A DNA stretch of 64,000 nt from Setomelanomma holmii. Its lineage: Eukaryota; Ascomycota; Dothideomycetes; Pleosporales; Phaeosphaeriaceae. The notes below the pieces were generated by a model. It searched no databases, was not told where the DNA came from, and saw only the letters and a list, made by a program, of their open reading frames with translations. Position numbers and translations under genes: made by a program. Of the stretch, positions 35,250-46,975 are shown piece after piece (position 1 is the stretch's first letter; each line of letters opens with the position of its first letter). Location: assembly GCA_010015745.1 (NCBI GenBank), contig ML978156.1, positions 231,635-295,634 on the forward strand, given 5' to 3'.

Positions 35250-36029
35250 ATGACACAGAACAAGAAGAAGACAGGGAAGCCCCGACAGTGCTTAGTCGAG
35301 CAGCAAAGGAAACTGGCCGCGATCAAGGCAGCATGGGACGATAGCCAGTTCCGAGCCAATGCCATGTGAGTAAAATGACCTTCGATTATTGTGACGCGGC
35401 TGACCATGTCCAGTACCGAACTCAACCAAACGGAGTCGCCGCTTTTTCGCCTCCTTCGGGAAATACAAGATATCATCTATGCCTGCGCGATTGGCGGTCA
35501 CCACATGCTCATGAGACCAGCCGACGACAGGCGCAACCCGAAGATGTTGGTACAGATCGGGACTGTCCTCGCGTCTGGCAACAAGCTGCTTGCCCGGGAC
35601 TACGTATGTCGAAAAACTCGTGCAGAGTCCGAGCTTTTGTTCTTCAGCTTGAACAAGTTTGGCTGTGAGTATAGCCTGAACGGGGATGGAGCATTTCACA
35701 ACCTGATTAAGATTCTTGACCGACGACGATTGAACGCGATCAGATGTCTCTTTCTGAGTCTCTGTCTCTTTCTGAGTCTCTGTCTTCTCGAGTGCGTGAG
35801 CTATATCAGGCAGCTGCCTCTCGATCAGTTCATCAATCTTCAGAAGATCACGATCGCGGCTGGAGCGTATGAGATTAAAGGGCTGGAGGATGTCCACGAG
35901 CGAAGTGAAGCTCTCGTGCAAAGACAGGCTGGCAAAACAGTTGGAGTTTCGTTCTTACATCCTGGCCATGGATATGAGATTGTTGAGACTTTGACCGATG
36001 CCAAGTTGGAAAAGGACAAGAGAGATTGA
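35250..36029 (+). CDS. LPxELRNxIY family protein, copy 8, divergent
   Basis: The gene is read as join(35250..35365, 35414..36029), 243 aa. Exon 1 has a basic, Gln-rich start (MTQNKKKTGKPRQCLVEQQR) and ends with two bases (phase 2) at a GTGAGT donor; the GTCCAG acceptor leads to TELNQTESPLFRLLREIQDI. The frame is also open upstream to an ATG at 35037, so the first codon is uncertain. The signature is degenerate (LLREIQDIIYACAIGG), and a hydrophobic run contains two exact copies of an 18-bp unit, giving CLFLSL twice (about 35750-35785). The rest (LDQFINLQKITIAAGAYEIK) fits the family. Function unknown. Confidence 0.65.
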
Positions 36030-36145
36030 GGAAGGCCAATCGATATGAGAGAGGCATGCTTACGATTAGATAAAATTTCCTAGAAATCTCGAGAACCGCC
36101 AGTTCTGTGGATGTCAGATTTCATACAGAATATGAGCTTCAGGCG

Positions 36146-37678
36146 CTACCTTGACCATGTCTCAAGATCCTTGCTCTTGCGTCCCTCACTGCTCTCATCG
36201 CTGTCGGTATCACTCAACAAGCCATTCCAAGCTTCATCATCTACACTGTCACCGTCATCTTCTCTTCCAACATCCTTGTCGACCTTGACGTTGACGAAGA
36301 GCACCCATAAACCAAGATCATAGATAATCCTGCAGATTCCAGTCGCGAGGAAGGCGACCCAGAATGCTCCGTGCCCAGACAGTAAGCCAGTGATCGACGG
36401 CCCGCAACTCATCGCAAGTGTACGAAGCATACTCGTGATGCCCATGACGCCAGTACGTTCCTCTGGTCGTACGACCGCAGCGATGAAAGCTGTACGAGGT
36501 GCCTGATCCATGCTGTTGAGTGCGGCGCGGAACAGTAAGAGACCGACCGTCCAGCCCACAGTGCTCGGTAAGGGGATGAATGCGCTGGCGATAGAGGAAG
36601 GCAGATGTGTAAATACCATCGTGTTGATCAGCCCGATGTGCTTTGCCAACGGCCCAGCGAACACTGCACTGACTGCGCACAGGAACTGCGATGCTGACGT
36701 GATGTCGCCGAGGGTCGACTTTGACAAGTGGAACTTCTGATCGACGTAGTAATTCATCAATGAGTAAGGTGTCATCCCGTCAGCTAGCGAGTCGATTGCC
36801 AGCAGAATCCAGAGCTTGAACATTATCGAGCGCGTAGACTTCGAGATCTGGCTGAAGTAGCTTTGCTTTTTCGGCGGCTGCGTCGCGATGTCCTGCCTTC
36901 TTGCGCGACGTTGCTCTGCTTCGTCAAAACCATCGGTCGTACTCGGTGTCATGGCCTCCAGCAAGACCTCCTCTTCTTCGCCGCTATCTCGTCCCCGCTC
37001 TCGCATCTCTGGTCGTTTCTCGCCTGCCGCTTCACATCTTTTGCTCAACCCCAGGCAAAGAATGCTACCAACCATTCCAAACGCAGCATATGCCCAGAAT
37101 AGTGCATGGAAGGCTTTTGTTGTGTTTCCACTGCTCTTCTCCAGCGCTTTGACTGTTCTCCCAGCCACTTCCGCTCCGATTGCGCCAGCCATTGTTGTCG
37201 CCGTCACGTACCAAGACAGAACATCACTTCTCGTTTTCTCGTCAGTCATTCCGCTCAATATGCTTTCTTCGACTGCACGGAAAGGACCACAATCAGCACC
37301 GGTGACACTGATGATACCAAAAACCGCTGCGATGAGTAGGATCCAAAAGCTCTCCGATAAAGCAAAGACGACACCGGACCCAGCCATCATGACGCTGCCC
37401 ATGAACAAGATTCTTCTTCTTCCAAGCTTATCCGCCACGAGTGTAAGCAAGAGCGATAACATCACATCTCCAAGCAGGGTCAACGTCATGAATACCCCGA
37501 TCCGCGAATCCGGGAACTTGAGCGAGGCGAAGAATAAGGCGAGGATCAGACTCGGGATCCCAGCTGTAAACATGCGCAAAGAGCGCAGCGTAATGATAAT
37601 GTACGCATCTCGTCCAATCGAGTTGAGCGATGTGATTCCAAGAAAGTCAGAAACTCGCGATAAGGCGGTTGGTGGCAT
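36146..37678 (-). CDS. major facilitator superfamily transporter
   Basis: This is a single-exon gene of 510 aa starting MPPTALSRVSDFLGI (the frame extends a few codons further without an ATG). It has about 12 membrane helices in two halves. The first half contains GDVMLSLLLTLVADKLGRRR, matching the MFS loop 2-3 signature D-x-x-GRR. A long charged central loop of about 85 residues (poly-Glu and Arg) follows, and the C-terminal tail is acidic. It resembles uncharacterised fungal MFS proteins more than the well-defined sugar or drug transporters, so I give no substrate. Its 3' end converges on copy 8 with 116 bp between the stop codons. Confidence 0.9.
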   Translation of the reverse strand: MPPTALSRVSDFLGITSLNSIGRDAYIIITLRSLRMFTAGIPSLILALFFASLKFPDSRIGVFMTLTLLGDVMLSLLLTLVADKLGRRRILFMGSVMMAGSGVVFALSESFWILLIAAVFGIISVTGADCGPFRAVEESILSGMTDEKTRSDVLSWYVTATTMAGAIGAEVAGRTVKALEKSSGNTTKAFHALFWAYAAFGMVGSILCLGLSKRCEAAGEKRPEMRERGRDSGEEEEVLLEAMTPSTTDGFDEAEQRRARRQDIATQPPKKQSYFSQISKSTRSIMFKLWILLAIDSLADGMTPYSLMNYYVDQKFHLSKSTLGDITSASQFLCAVSAVFAGPLAKHIGLINTMVFTHLPSSIASAFIPLPSTVGWTVGLLLFRAALNSMDQAPRTAFIAAVVRPEERTGVMGITSMLRTLAMSCGPSITGLLSGHGAFWVAFLATGICRIIYDLGLWVLFVNVKVDKDVGREDDGDSVDDEAWNGLLSDTDSDESSEGRKSKDLETWSR

Positions 37679-38611
37679 GCTGGCGCTGAACAATGGTTCG
37701 GAGAGCTCGGATGAGGTAATAAGCGTGTCTCAAGATACCCACCTTAGTCAAAAGGCAGTATCACGTACACAGCGATGAGGATGAAAGAGAGAGGTGAAGA
37801 AATCATCGAACAGAAGTTCGGCCTCTGAGGCTTAAGCTTGACGGCAGACCTGCATGACTAGTTTAAATCCGACTTCGCTTCGGGTATAAGCTTCCTGTAC
37901 TGCAACGTCTGTGACTCACTCACGTGCATTGTCAGCGCTTGCATCTCAAGGTTGCTTTGCTTTGTATGGTTGGAGGATTGTTGCTCGGCGCTTGTGCCGA
38001 TGTTACGCTCAGTGTTGAGAGGAAGATGCGCGGCCGACAATTTGACCCCGCAATCGTCATTCAAGCGTGGGTTACATCATCTTGGCCTTCAAAACCACAG
38101 ACGCCTTCAGTATTCGCACCACAACGTTTCTTCACTATATGCAGCCAGTTGATGCACTCTTCCCTGCAACCTCAACCACTCCGAAGCGTGCCTTCAGTAT
38201 TCAATCACCAGTGCTGTACACAAACAACCCACAAAACTCATGCCAGCCAGAATAAATCCTCACTATATCAAGAAAATATGAAGCCTGATTCGCGCTGGCA
38301 CGTCTGCAAACATACAAAGGTGACACAAGCTCTGCGCTGATCTCAACGACATGTTGATAATGCCCTTACATTGGGCAATTGCGATGCCGTACACACACGC
38401 TCTTTCTTGCCTAGATACAGCAACAACATTTTAGCGCCTATTAGTTCTTTCTTCACCTCAACCCCACCGACTCATTGTCTACATCTAACATTCGTCTCCA
38501 CCGCATTACTCTCATTCGATATTATCATTATTTTTCAATCTTCTCCATTGGGAAAATTGCCGCTCGCTCCAAGGACATTATCGCACCACTCCAACTAGTC
38601 GAATCAGTACG
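37679..38611. other. intergenic, about 0.93 kb
   Basis: This is a divergent promoter region between the MFS gene (minus) and the F-box-like gene (plus). Short frames at 37924-38340 lack recognisable content. Confidence 0.4.
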
Positions 38612-39553
38612 ATGCCGGGAATACCTTCCCCTACGACAACTTCAGAGAGAGCTCATGCGCAACATCGAACGTACAATGACCTCCCGCTTGAACTCCGACA
38701 GGCCATCTTTCGTTTCGCAGCAACGAATTCGGATACTCAAACTGACCTCCATGTCGAATGCATCTTGCAGGCCCCAGAACCAACGGAGGGCCAAGCCAAG
38801 GCCGTGCCAAAGCTGAAGTCGCAGGCTTTATCCACATTACAGAAAATACGACGGACCTCCAAGCATATGTACGACGAGGCCACCGAGTATTTCACCGGAC
38901 CGGTCTTCCGATGGGTTCTGGTCAGTGATGAGCAGCCTCACAGATTCCTGATAAGTGCTCTGCGCAGGAATCTCGGTCAGGACAGCGACATTCTGGCGCG
39001 TATTAGTCTAGTGTACCTATCGCATGTCACAGCTATGAACCACATCCATCTTTTCGGATCAGACCTGGAGGACTGGTATCACGAGGTATAGCGCACCTTA
39101 TCCTCGCCGGTGCATGCGCGCTCGACCTATCTTCGTACCATGAGACCGTTTCCAGACGAGGTGGAAGATATTATAAGGAACGTCAGGAGAGACATCGGCT
39201 ACGGCTTTGGACTATTGTCCCACACTCTGCCAGCATTGAGCAGATTGGACATCAGCGTGGACATTGTTAATTGCATGCCAACCGACCCACTTTCAGCAGC
39301 AGTGAAAGAGTTCCAAAGATTTCCGTCCACGTTTTGGCATAAGCACACGCCGTTCCCTACTCATCTTGGCTATTTTTGTCACATGAACAACATTGAAGAT
39401 CTCCACATTCGGGTGTTCTGGAGGAGTTTTTGTCGCCAAGGGCGGCGTATTTCCGACGAGCTCACCGAGGACGTCATTCAGAGCCTACAGCAGACTGCGA
39501 TCGAATTTCTCAAGCAGAATGTATCCGCGAAGAGCACTACTGGCCATGCTTGA
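38612..39553 (+). pseudogene. F-box-like gene split by one in-frame TAG
   Basis: The first part (38612-39091, 159 aa) begins MPGIPSPTTTSERAHAQH and has an F-box-like LPLELRQAIFRF, then KIRRTSKHMYDEATEYF. It ends at TAG after DLEDWYHEV. The same frame then stays open for 153 codons (VRRDIGYGFGLLSHTLPALS; VIQSLQQTAIEFLKQN) to a stop at 39553. The second part reads like the leucine-rich C-terminal half expected of such proteins. A single nonsense change is the simplest reading. A sequencing error or a short functional protein is also possible, and no in-frame intron removes the stop. It is more distant from the other copies and lacks their short first exon. Confidence 0.55.
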
Positions 39554-41177
39554 AGTTGCAGATGCGAGTCAAACCCCAGTGTATTTGGCTGCCAAAGCAT
39601 TGACTTGCTATCTGCAACCTCGTCACCGCTATGCTAAAGGACTCGATCTCGTCTACTCCTTGAGTCTGACCTTCGCTAGGCAAGGAGCTCAATTTTGGAG
39701 AATAGCGTGGTCAAGCAAATTATCACTTCGGTCTTGGGGTAGGTACGCAATTAGTACAATCGTCCACACTCTGCGCAAAGCAAGGGACACTTGACCGCTT
39801 CGTGCTGCCTCGCTCGTGATGCTATGAGACCATGTCTGCATTCTGTATCGTCAACATAACAATCGCTATGTGGTCGTCTCATACTTCTGGGCTGCCATCA
39901 AAGATTGGTTGACCAATCAGACAACGTGGCTGGATGACACCTTCCCAAGTGTGGCTCCGCGGAAGCTTAACCCAACCCAGTCTCACAGCAAATTCTTTCG
40001 CTTCTGCGAACACTACCGACAAACGGAGATATCCACAAGGGCGATGCGAATCGAGATGCTAGGTCCCACCGGTCGTCCTCGCGTAGCCTCAACACGTCTG
40101 GCGAAGCATTCTCGCCAGAGCACTGCGTCATCGGCGAAAACTGGCGTGTGAGATGGTGAGATCGAAAGCGACTTAGCTTTGCGTCTACCTGGCGCCACGA
40201 TGGCTCAAAACAATCAGAGTCAAGCGCATACGCAAACTTGGTGATCATTTTGAGAAGATCTGTATATGCGGTGGTTGCTGGCGTACAAACGTCAGACGAG
40301 AACGCGATAGCGAATGTCCCTGAGCAACTTCTCTGCCAGCGCCACCGCCCAGCAAAAGGCATGGCGTCGGCACCAGGGCAAGACGACATCTCTGGGGCCG
40401 AGCACGCAATTGACCTCACGTCGCCCGTCATTGGGTGCTAGTGCGAATCATCACATCTTTTAAGCACCATCCTGGTCCGCACCCGAGCATCCTTGCAAAC
40501 TCGTCCAAACTTTCATCAAATCGTCGCCGAAAACGCGGCCACCATGGCTGGCACACCACGCAGACCCATTTATGACCGTAGTGACCGGCATATGGGAAGT
40601 TATGTCATCTGTCAGAGACTTGCGCTTGTGCGCGAGTTCCAGATCTCACTTGTTCAGGGTGCTTGCGACTACTTCTCATACCCAGCCGTCTTTACATTGG
40701 GCACATTTCGCATCGGCGCAACAGGCCTCGATCTGGTTCTTGGCCCATCACCTTGACATTTGATGCCATCTGAGCACGCAATCCCACCATAGGGTCAAGC
40801 AATTCAGAGGCGTCGTCGAAGCTACTGACCATTCCCAAAACAGCCCACCTCAAGCATCGCGGCTGTCTTCATATCGAAATTCGCAAGCCGATCCTACGCC
40901 AATCTACGTAAGGTTTCGCCATCAGTATTCCGTGGGGGAGGTCGTTCTAGCTGAAGCCATCGAATATCACGCACGGGCATCCTGCATGCCCGCCCGCCAG
41001 CCTGGTTGACCTCGTACATAAGTTCCCGAACGCCTGGCTTGTCTTGTCGCGGCGTCTTAAAGCTTGTTCGTTCTTGTCGAACAACCATAGTGTGATCAGA
41101 AACGCACGCGGGCCTCTTGTGCGCTGAACACCAGCCTCTGTCCTACCATCAGGCAGCCAATAGGACAGCGACACAGC
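39554..41177. other. intergenic, about 1.6 kb
   Basis: No gene is supported. The frames 39967-40431 (minus) and 40493-40756 (plus) have no domain, no good start context and no splice partners. The last few hundred bases are the likely promoter of the sulfate permease. Confidence 0.4.
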
Positions 41178-43774
41178 ATGTCCACCACAGCCACAAAAGT
41201 CGGCCACGGCCTTGCAAAGGTCCTTGGGATCGACCTCCACTACCGCAACGAGACCGGATCGGACCGTATCACGCGAGGAGAGAGCGTTTTTTCCATCGAC
41301 TCGGCGGATTCGTACGTTGAAAATGAGCCTACTGCGCTGGAATGGCTACGCAAGACTTTTCCCGATGGCCCGACACTGTCTCGCTACTTCTTCAGTCTCT
41401 TTCCCTTCGTCCATTGGATCGGTCGGTACAATCTTCAGTGGTTTATTGGAGATCTAGTCGCTGGTGAGTTGCGTGTCGTCCTCTCCTAAACTGAAGCTGA
41501 CGTGCCTAGGCATAACTGTCGGCGCCGTTGTCGTCCCACAAAGTATGGCCTATGCCAAACTTGCCGAGCTTCCTGTTGAATTTGGACTTTATTCATCCTT
41601 CATGGGTGTTCTGATCTACTGGTTCTTCGCTACCTCAAAAGACATCACGATTGGTCCCGTCGCTGTGCTCTCCACCGTTACCGGCACGGTCATCACAAAG
41701 GCTGAAGCCAAACTACACGGTGTCCCGAAAGATATCATCGCATCGTCCTTGGCTATCATATCCGGCTCCATCGTTGTATTTCTCGGCTTAGCACGTCTCG
41801 GGTGGATCGTCGACCTGATCTCTCTGCCTGCTATTTCCGCTTTCATGACTGGCTCTGCTATCAGTATCGCAGCTGGTCAGGTTCCAACTATGATGGGAAT
41901 CACAGGCTTCTCGACGCGTGAAGCAACATATAAGGTCATCATTAACACGCTCAAGCATCTTGGACGAACCAATCTCAACGCCTCCTTCGGCCTGACTGCG
42001 CTCTTCTTGCTGTACTTCATTCGGTTCACCTGCAATCAGCTGGCGAAGCGCTTTCCGAACAGGGCGAAGACCTTCTTCTTCCTCAACACCTTGCGGACTG
42101 CTTTCGTTATTTTACTTTACGTACTATTCAGCTACTTGGTCAACCGACACCACAGGAAGAAGCCAAAGATCTCTGTCCTTGGAAACGTTCCGCGAGGTAA
42201 AAATCACTCTTTTCGACTGCTACACTCTTTTGTGCTCACACTTCACAGGATTCAAGCACGCGCGAGTACCTCATATCACGACCGACATCATCTCCGCGTT
42301 TGCCTCTGAATTGCCGTCGACCGTTATTGTCCTGCTCATCGAGCACATCTCTATTGCAAAGTCGTTTGGCAGAGTCAACAACTACGTCATCAACCCCTCT
42401 CAGGAGCTTGTCGCCATTGGTGTGACAAACTGCTTGGGTCCCTTCCTTGGAGCTTATCCGGCGACCGGTTCATTCTCGCGTACTGCCATCAAGTCAAAGG
42501 CTGGTGTCCGAACACCCTTCGCTGGTGTCATCACGGCTTTGGTCGTTTTGCTTGCGATATACGCACTTCCGGCCATGTTCTGGTACATTCCGAACGCTGC
42601 ACTCTCTGCTGTCATCATCCATGCGGTCGGTGACTTGATCACACCACCAAACACCGTCTACCAGTTTTGGCGAATTTCACCGCTTGAGGTTATTATCTTC
42701 TTCGCCGGAGTCTTCGTCACCGTCTTTTCCTCGATCGAAAATGGGATTTACACAACTGTGTCTGTGTCTGCGGCGCTGTTCCTGTTCCGCGCCTTCAAGG
42801 CCCGTGGTCGTTTCATGGGCAAAGCCAAGATACATTCGGTCGTTGGCGACCACATTCTCGATCGAACCGAAGAAGACAAGAAGGAAACTGGGAGCCCCCG
42901 CAGAACGCCCCAAGAAAGCGAAGACAACGTGCGCAACATCTTCCTTCCAATCGATCACCACGATGGCTCAAATCCACTCATCGAGCTCGAGGACCCTTAT
43001 CCAGGTATCTTCGTCTACCGATTCAGCGAAGGCTTCAACTATCCCAACGCAAACCACTACCTCGACCAACTTACCGACACCATCTTCGCCAAAACCCGTC
43101 GTACAAACCCCCACAGCTACGCCCGGCCGGGTGACCGTCCCTGGAACGACCCGGGTCCACGCAAGGGCAAGGAGACGGAAGAACATAACAACAAACCCAC
43201 TCTCAAAGCCATCGTTCTCGACATGTCCTCGGTCAACAACGTCGACCTCACCTCGATCCAGAACCTCATCGACGTGCGCAACCAACTCGACAAGTGGGCC
43301 GCGCCCGACACCGTCGACTGGCATTTCAGCAACATCAACAATCGCTGGACCAAGCGATCTCTCGCAGCCGCCGGCTTTGGCTACTACTCCCCCGAGCCCG
43401 ACAACAGCGGCCTGCACCGCTGGAAACCCATCTTCAGCGTCGCCGAACTCGGCGGATCGCACAGCGCCGCCGCGGAAGCAGAGGCACGACAAAACAAGCG
43501 CCTCGCGCGCACGGCGAGCCAGGCACAGCGCAACGAGCATGATATTGAAGCGCAGCCGAATGTGGGTGTGCGTGCTGAAGAAGACGCGAGCAGTGAGGAT
43601 GGAAGTTTGAGTAAGCAGCTCGAGTATAGTAAGGCGTATGGAGGTGTGGAGTCCAAGGGGAATAAGGGTAGTAGGATTGCGGTTGTGCAGGGTTTGAACA
43701 GACCCTTATTTCACGTCGACGTTACTGCAGCTCTTGACTCAGCCCTGGCGAATGCGCAGAGGAAGAGTCACTAG
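41178..43774 (+). CDS. SulP-family sulfate permease with STAS domain
   Basis: The gene is read as join(41178..41463, 41510..42196, 42249..43774), 832 aa. Intron 1 (GTGAGT..CCTAG) rebuilds GDLVAGITVGAVVVPQSMAY, the SulP signature region; intron 2 (GTAAAA..TTCACAG) joins NVPRG to FKHARVPHITTDI. A 12-14 helix transport domain (about 75-560) includes GAYPATGSFSRTAIKSKAGV. A STAS domain follows, with its core strand KAIVLDMSSVNNVDLTSIQN near 690, interrupted by acidic and Pro-rich loops, then an Ala/Glu-rich tail ending ALANAQRKSH. Fungal members (Sul1/2, CYS-14) are high-affinity sulfate/proton symporters of the plasma membrane. A relic of a related 3' end lies near 49.1 kb. Confidence 0.95.
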
Positions 43775-44768
43775 TGTGAAGGGGAATGGGCTGAGGTCTG
43801 CAAAGCATATATGGAGTACTTGTGTTGTGATGGGTGTAGCGTGTCTAGATTCATTTCGTCAGCTTTGGATTAGCTGCGTGTATATGTGGTGTTGAATTTC
43901 TCTACACTTATGTATCATTGATTACTTAATGATTTAAGCTGTCTGGCATAGCCACTTTATTGTCCACTCGGGTCACAGCACGTCATAGCGACAAGTAGGG
44001 GCAAGTCTGTCATCGGTACACATAATACAGTGTATTACCATCCGAAACGTGCTGACTGCTGCCTTAGATCCCATTGTGGTCGTGGTGAACCTGAAGTAGC
44101 TCAGATGAGAGGGAGAGAAGGATTGGGGAGACGTGCGCCCGTGCCCGCATGGAGCTGGCACATCAGAGTGAAGGCAACGAGTGTGAAGTTTCGAACACTC
44201 CTTGACGCCCAGGCAAGCTCCTGAAACAGTGACTTTGGTCACTCGCCGTGAGCGCTACATATATCTTCGTGAAGATAATACAGAGCAAGAAGCTGTCGGT
44301 TGCGCGCACTAGACTAACGTCCGACGTGCATGATTTTCACTAAACGAGGATGTACCAAAAGATGCCTGTCTGCTCAAATGTGCGATGGCTTCCTGGTATG
44401 AATCAACAGCAAGCTCGGTGATTTGCGTACATAGTTGAAGCTAGTTCATCCAATTAGCGCAGGCGGCGATTCGTCGCTGCGTTGCAGGCGGGCGAGGTAA
44501 GTGCGACCTCATTCTTGTTCATTTTATGCTTAATACCCTTTCCTGATCACACTGATGTTTCATCGACAAATTATCCATCTATTCCCATCTTAAGGGCTCG
44601 TGCGGGGCTGACCACCAGACTTACCACGAATCCACGTCACTCAACCCGCCTTAATCTCTCACACCTTTGTGACAGTCATTATTCTGTCTTGCGCTGAAGT
44701 CACCCTATCGTTACACTCTGATCTACCGTGTACGTAGCAACTGCTCATATCCTCACCACTGTCTGAGT
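43775..44768. other. intergenic, about 1 kb
   Basis: The first 150 bp are the SulP 3' UTR, which recurs at 49147-49290. The rest has no supported frame. Confidence 0.4.
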
Positions 44769-45401
44769 ATGTCGGCAAGAACTGCACGATCACCAGCAAC
44801 CGTTCGTTCTATGCTAACCACAACAAGGAACCCAGCAGGCGATACTCCAGCTATGAACGAACGTGCAGACAAGCCGCTCACGGCGAACAGACGAGAGTCG
44901 ACTCCAAACCCGGGTGATGGTTGATTCCATGGCTACCCTTCCAACTATCCGCTTGGTGCCTGACAGCAACAACTGGCGTACCCGTATCCAGGTGCGCAGG
45001 ATTTATCGAACCAATCTCCAACGGATCCTGCAGAACGCATTAGAGTGCCGCCTCCAATTTTTGGGGAACGACCAATGGCTACCCCATGAGTCCAAACCCG
45101 GGTCCTCAGGGCCTTCTGAACCAGTCACAGACACCTCTTCCACGTCACGTTGGAGCGCGCCCTTTTATGATTGGGGGCACGAGCAATGGCTTCCCCATGA
45201 GTTCATACGGACTGTGGCCTATGCCATACAGTCGTCATCTATGAAGCGGGAGACCTGGCACTACTCTGACGTTCGCCAGATCCATACGTCCATACGTTCG
45301 CCGACAATGCTGTTCGCACTCACATTAGCAATACAGGTACACCCACTCCTCACTCATTCGGGTCACATCACGTCGACAATCTCACTAGTGCCCAAGGTGT
45401 A
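44769..45401 (+). pseudogene. decayed N-terminal part of a Pro/Gly/Asn-rich gene, left of the LINE
   Basis: Fragments in changing frames read like a disordered regulatory protein: from ATG at 44769, MSARTARSPATVRSMLTTTR up to a TGA near 44921; then HGYPSNYPLGA; then LAYPYPGAQDLSNQSPTDPA; then NGYPMSPNPGPQGLLNQSQT and NGFPMSSYGLWPMPYSRHL. No single frame joins them without several indels or stops. The target-site duplication implies this DNA was once continuous with the sequence right of 46989, so it may be the 5' half of the zinc-loop gene there. That link is an inference. Confidence 0.4.
45388..45401. repeat. 14-bp target-site duplication, left copy
   Basis: GTGCCCAAGGTGTA recurs exactly at 46976-46989. 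The flanking bases on both sides differ, so the repeat is exactly 14 bp. It brackets the LINE. Confidence 0.8.
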
Positions 45402-45430
45402 TGTATGTATGTATGTATGTATGTATGTAT
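45402..45430 (-). repeat. (TACA)n tail of the LINE
   Basis: Seven TGTA units on the plus strand (TACA on the element strand) form the 3' end of the element and run directly into the TGTA that closes the left target-site duplication. A short-repeat tail in place of poly-A is typical of I- and Tad-like LINEs. Confidence 0.75.
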
Positions 45431-46975
45431 TGTTTAACGTCCTATGAAAGCCTCCCAGGGGGCATGAAAGACGGGTAGCGCCCTGACTAGTCAGGTGCTC
45501 CTATTCATTGGGTGTTGGCAGTGTGTGCAGTCTGGTAGGGTAATTTCCGCCAGTTGAAAAGACTCTATCTAGGTTCTGGGCCGTAGGGCCAGGGATGTGT
45601 TAAGCAATGAAGCAGAGCTCTTGTTCTGGGGCCAGTGGGCCTAGGGCGTTAGCGTTAAAGCTGGGGGAGGGGGTATGAAGGTGACAAATGAGAGGGCTTG
45701 TGTGTTATGTTTCTTCTTGCAGAAGGGATGAGCGAGGGACTAATCAGCACACATGAGCGGCCGAGGCCGCTCAGTGCTGTGCTTTGTAATGCCGCGACTT
45801 TGACGAGGTCACAAATAGGCAGCTTCAGCTGCTCATTGCTGTATTTTGGCGTGCTAGACCATTCTGGTAGATACCTGGGATTATCGCTGGCAGATTAATG
45901 TGAAGTACTTAGTGGTCTCCAAGAGTGTTTTGAAGTGTTCAGGCTCAGTAAGTAGAACCTTGAGGTATCTGACGGCCTCTTCGATGTTGCTTAGGGGGCT
46001 GAAGGGTCGGAGCGGCCACCTACTAAAAGAGCGTCTTGTCTTTCTGCTGAAGAGCATGTGCTCAGGTGTTTTAAGTCGCCCGCAAGAGCAGTTTAATTTA
46101 GCTGTGTTGTGTTTGAATTTGATGTGGTACCATGCAAAGTCCCCGTGTCGTGTCCGGATAGCCAGCAGATGGGCAAGGATAGGGCGCGGCAGCGTCAGTT
46201 CGATTGGTGTCTTTGTGGTTTGATAGGGTAGTTCCCATTGCCGGTACCAGGCTGACATTTGTGTCCGCTTTTGATCCCACCAGCGCTGCCTAGCAGCGTT
46301 GAGCAGGGACTTAGCGATTGAACGTACCCCAGATGCTGTCGGTTCCGCGGCCATGCCGTAAGGCTGGCTGGGTGCTTTTGCTTCGGTATCAGCAAGGCGG
46401 TCTGCTGCCTCATTCCCAATGATTCCGGTGTGGCCTGGCGACCAGCGCACTTGTATGTTAAAGACTGCCATTGCTGTCTGGCACTCAAGGAATGCCCACT
46501 GTGACGATGTGGGAGCGTTGCCCCGTATACACCAGATAACTGACGTTGAGTCAATACACATCCATAGCCTGCGATGGCGATGAGGGGCTAGTCTAATAGC
46601 GTGGCGGAGACCTCTCCACGCACCCACTGCTTCAGCATCAAACACATGAGATTGGGGATTAAGTGACCCCCTCCCTATGGCAATCTGGGTCTGGGCCTGG
46701 TATATGGCGTAGCCATAGGTGACAAAGCGTTCGCCGTTAATGCGTTGTTCTGATCCATCAGAGAAGATGGTGACGTCTTGGTAGGTAAGGGTATCCCACC
46801 ACTTCGTGAATAATTTAGCGGCCTCAGCCTTAGCTATACCGTTTGTTGGATTGGTGCGGCACCCTGGAGAGTAGTGCGGCGCTATGAGGGTGTGTCTGGG
46901 GGTAGTAGGGAGGATCATCCCAAGTCTCTGGACTTTGGAATGCGGCTTCTGTAAACCTCCAGCTCCCCTACCCCT
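45402..46975 (-). mobile_element. 5'-truncated LINE (Tad1/I-like) with RNase H domain
   Basis: The minus strand has one open frame to 45881 encoding the C-terminal part of a non-LTR retrotransposon polyprotein, about 364 residues. The RNase H active-site residues are in place: FSDGSE, DAEAVGAWRGL, CIDSTSVI and WSPGHTGIIGNEAADRLAD. A basic helical region and a Cys/His remnant (CSCGRLKTPEHML) follow. There is no reverse transcriptase or endonuclease, so the copy is 5'-truncated, as usual for LINEs. About 450 bp of 3' UTR end in a (TACA)n tail at 45402-45430. Apparent frame upstream of 46976 is host DNA. The frame has no lesions, so insertion may be recent. Confidence 0.88.

Noticed and set aside
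36888..37778. 296-codon plus-strand frame over the MFS gene
   Set aside because: It is antisense to the transporter, with no homology or start context.
39085..39155. Intron starting GTATAG to remove the stop in the split F-box-like gene
   Set aside because: The only nearby acceptor (TTTCCAG) puts the downstream exon in a frame that stops within a few codons.
39967..40431. 154-codon minus-strand frame
   Set aside because: Its composition looks random, no partner exon was found and no motif is visible.
42684..43610. 308-codon Ser/Thr-rich frame inside the SulP gene
   Set aside because: It is a shifted reading of the permease exon, with low-complexity composition typical of a shadow.
45300..45447. 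Open frame running into the TGTA repeat (VCMYVCMYVLF)
   Set aside because: The last codons read the tail of the LINE; the frame is an artefact of the insertion junction.
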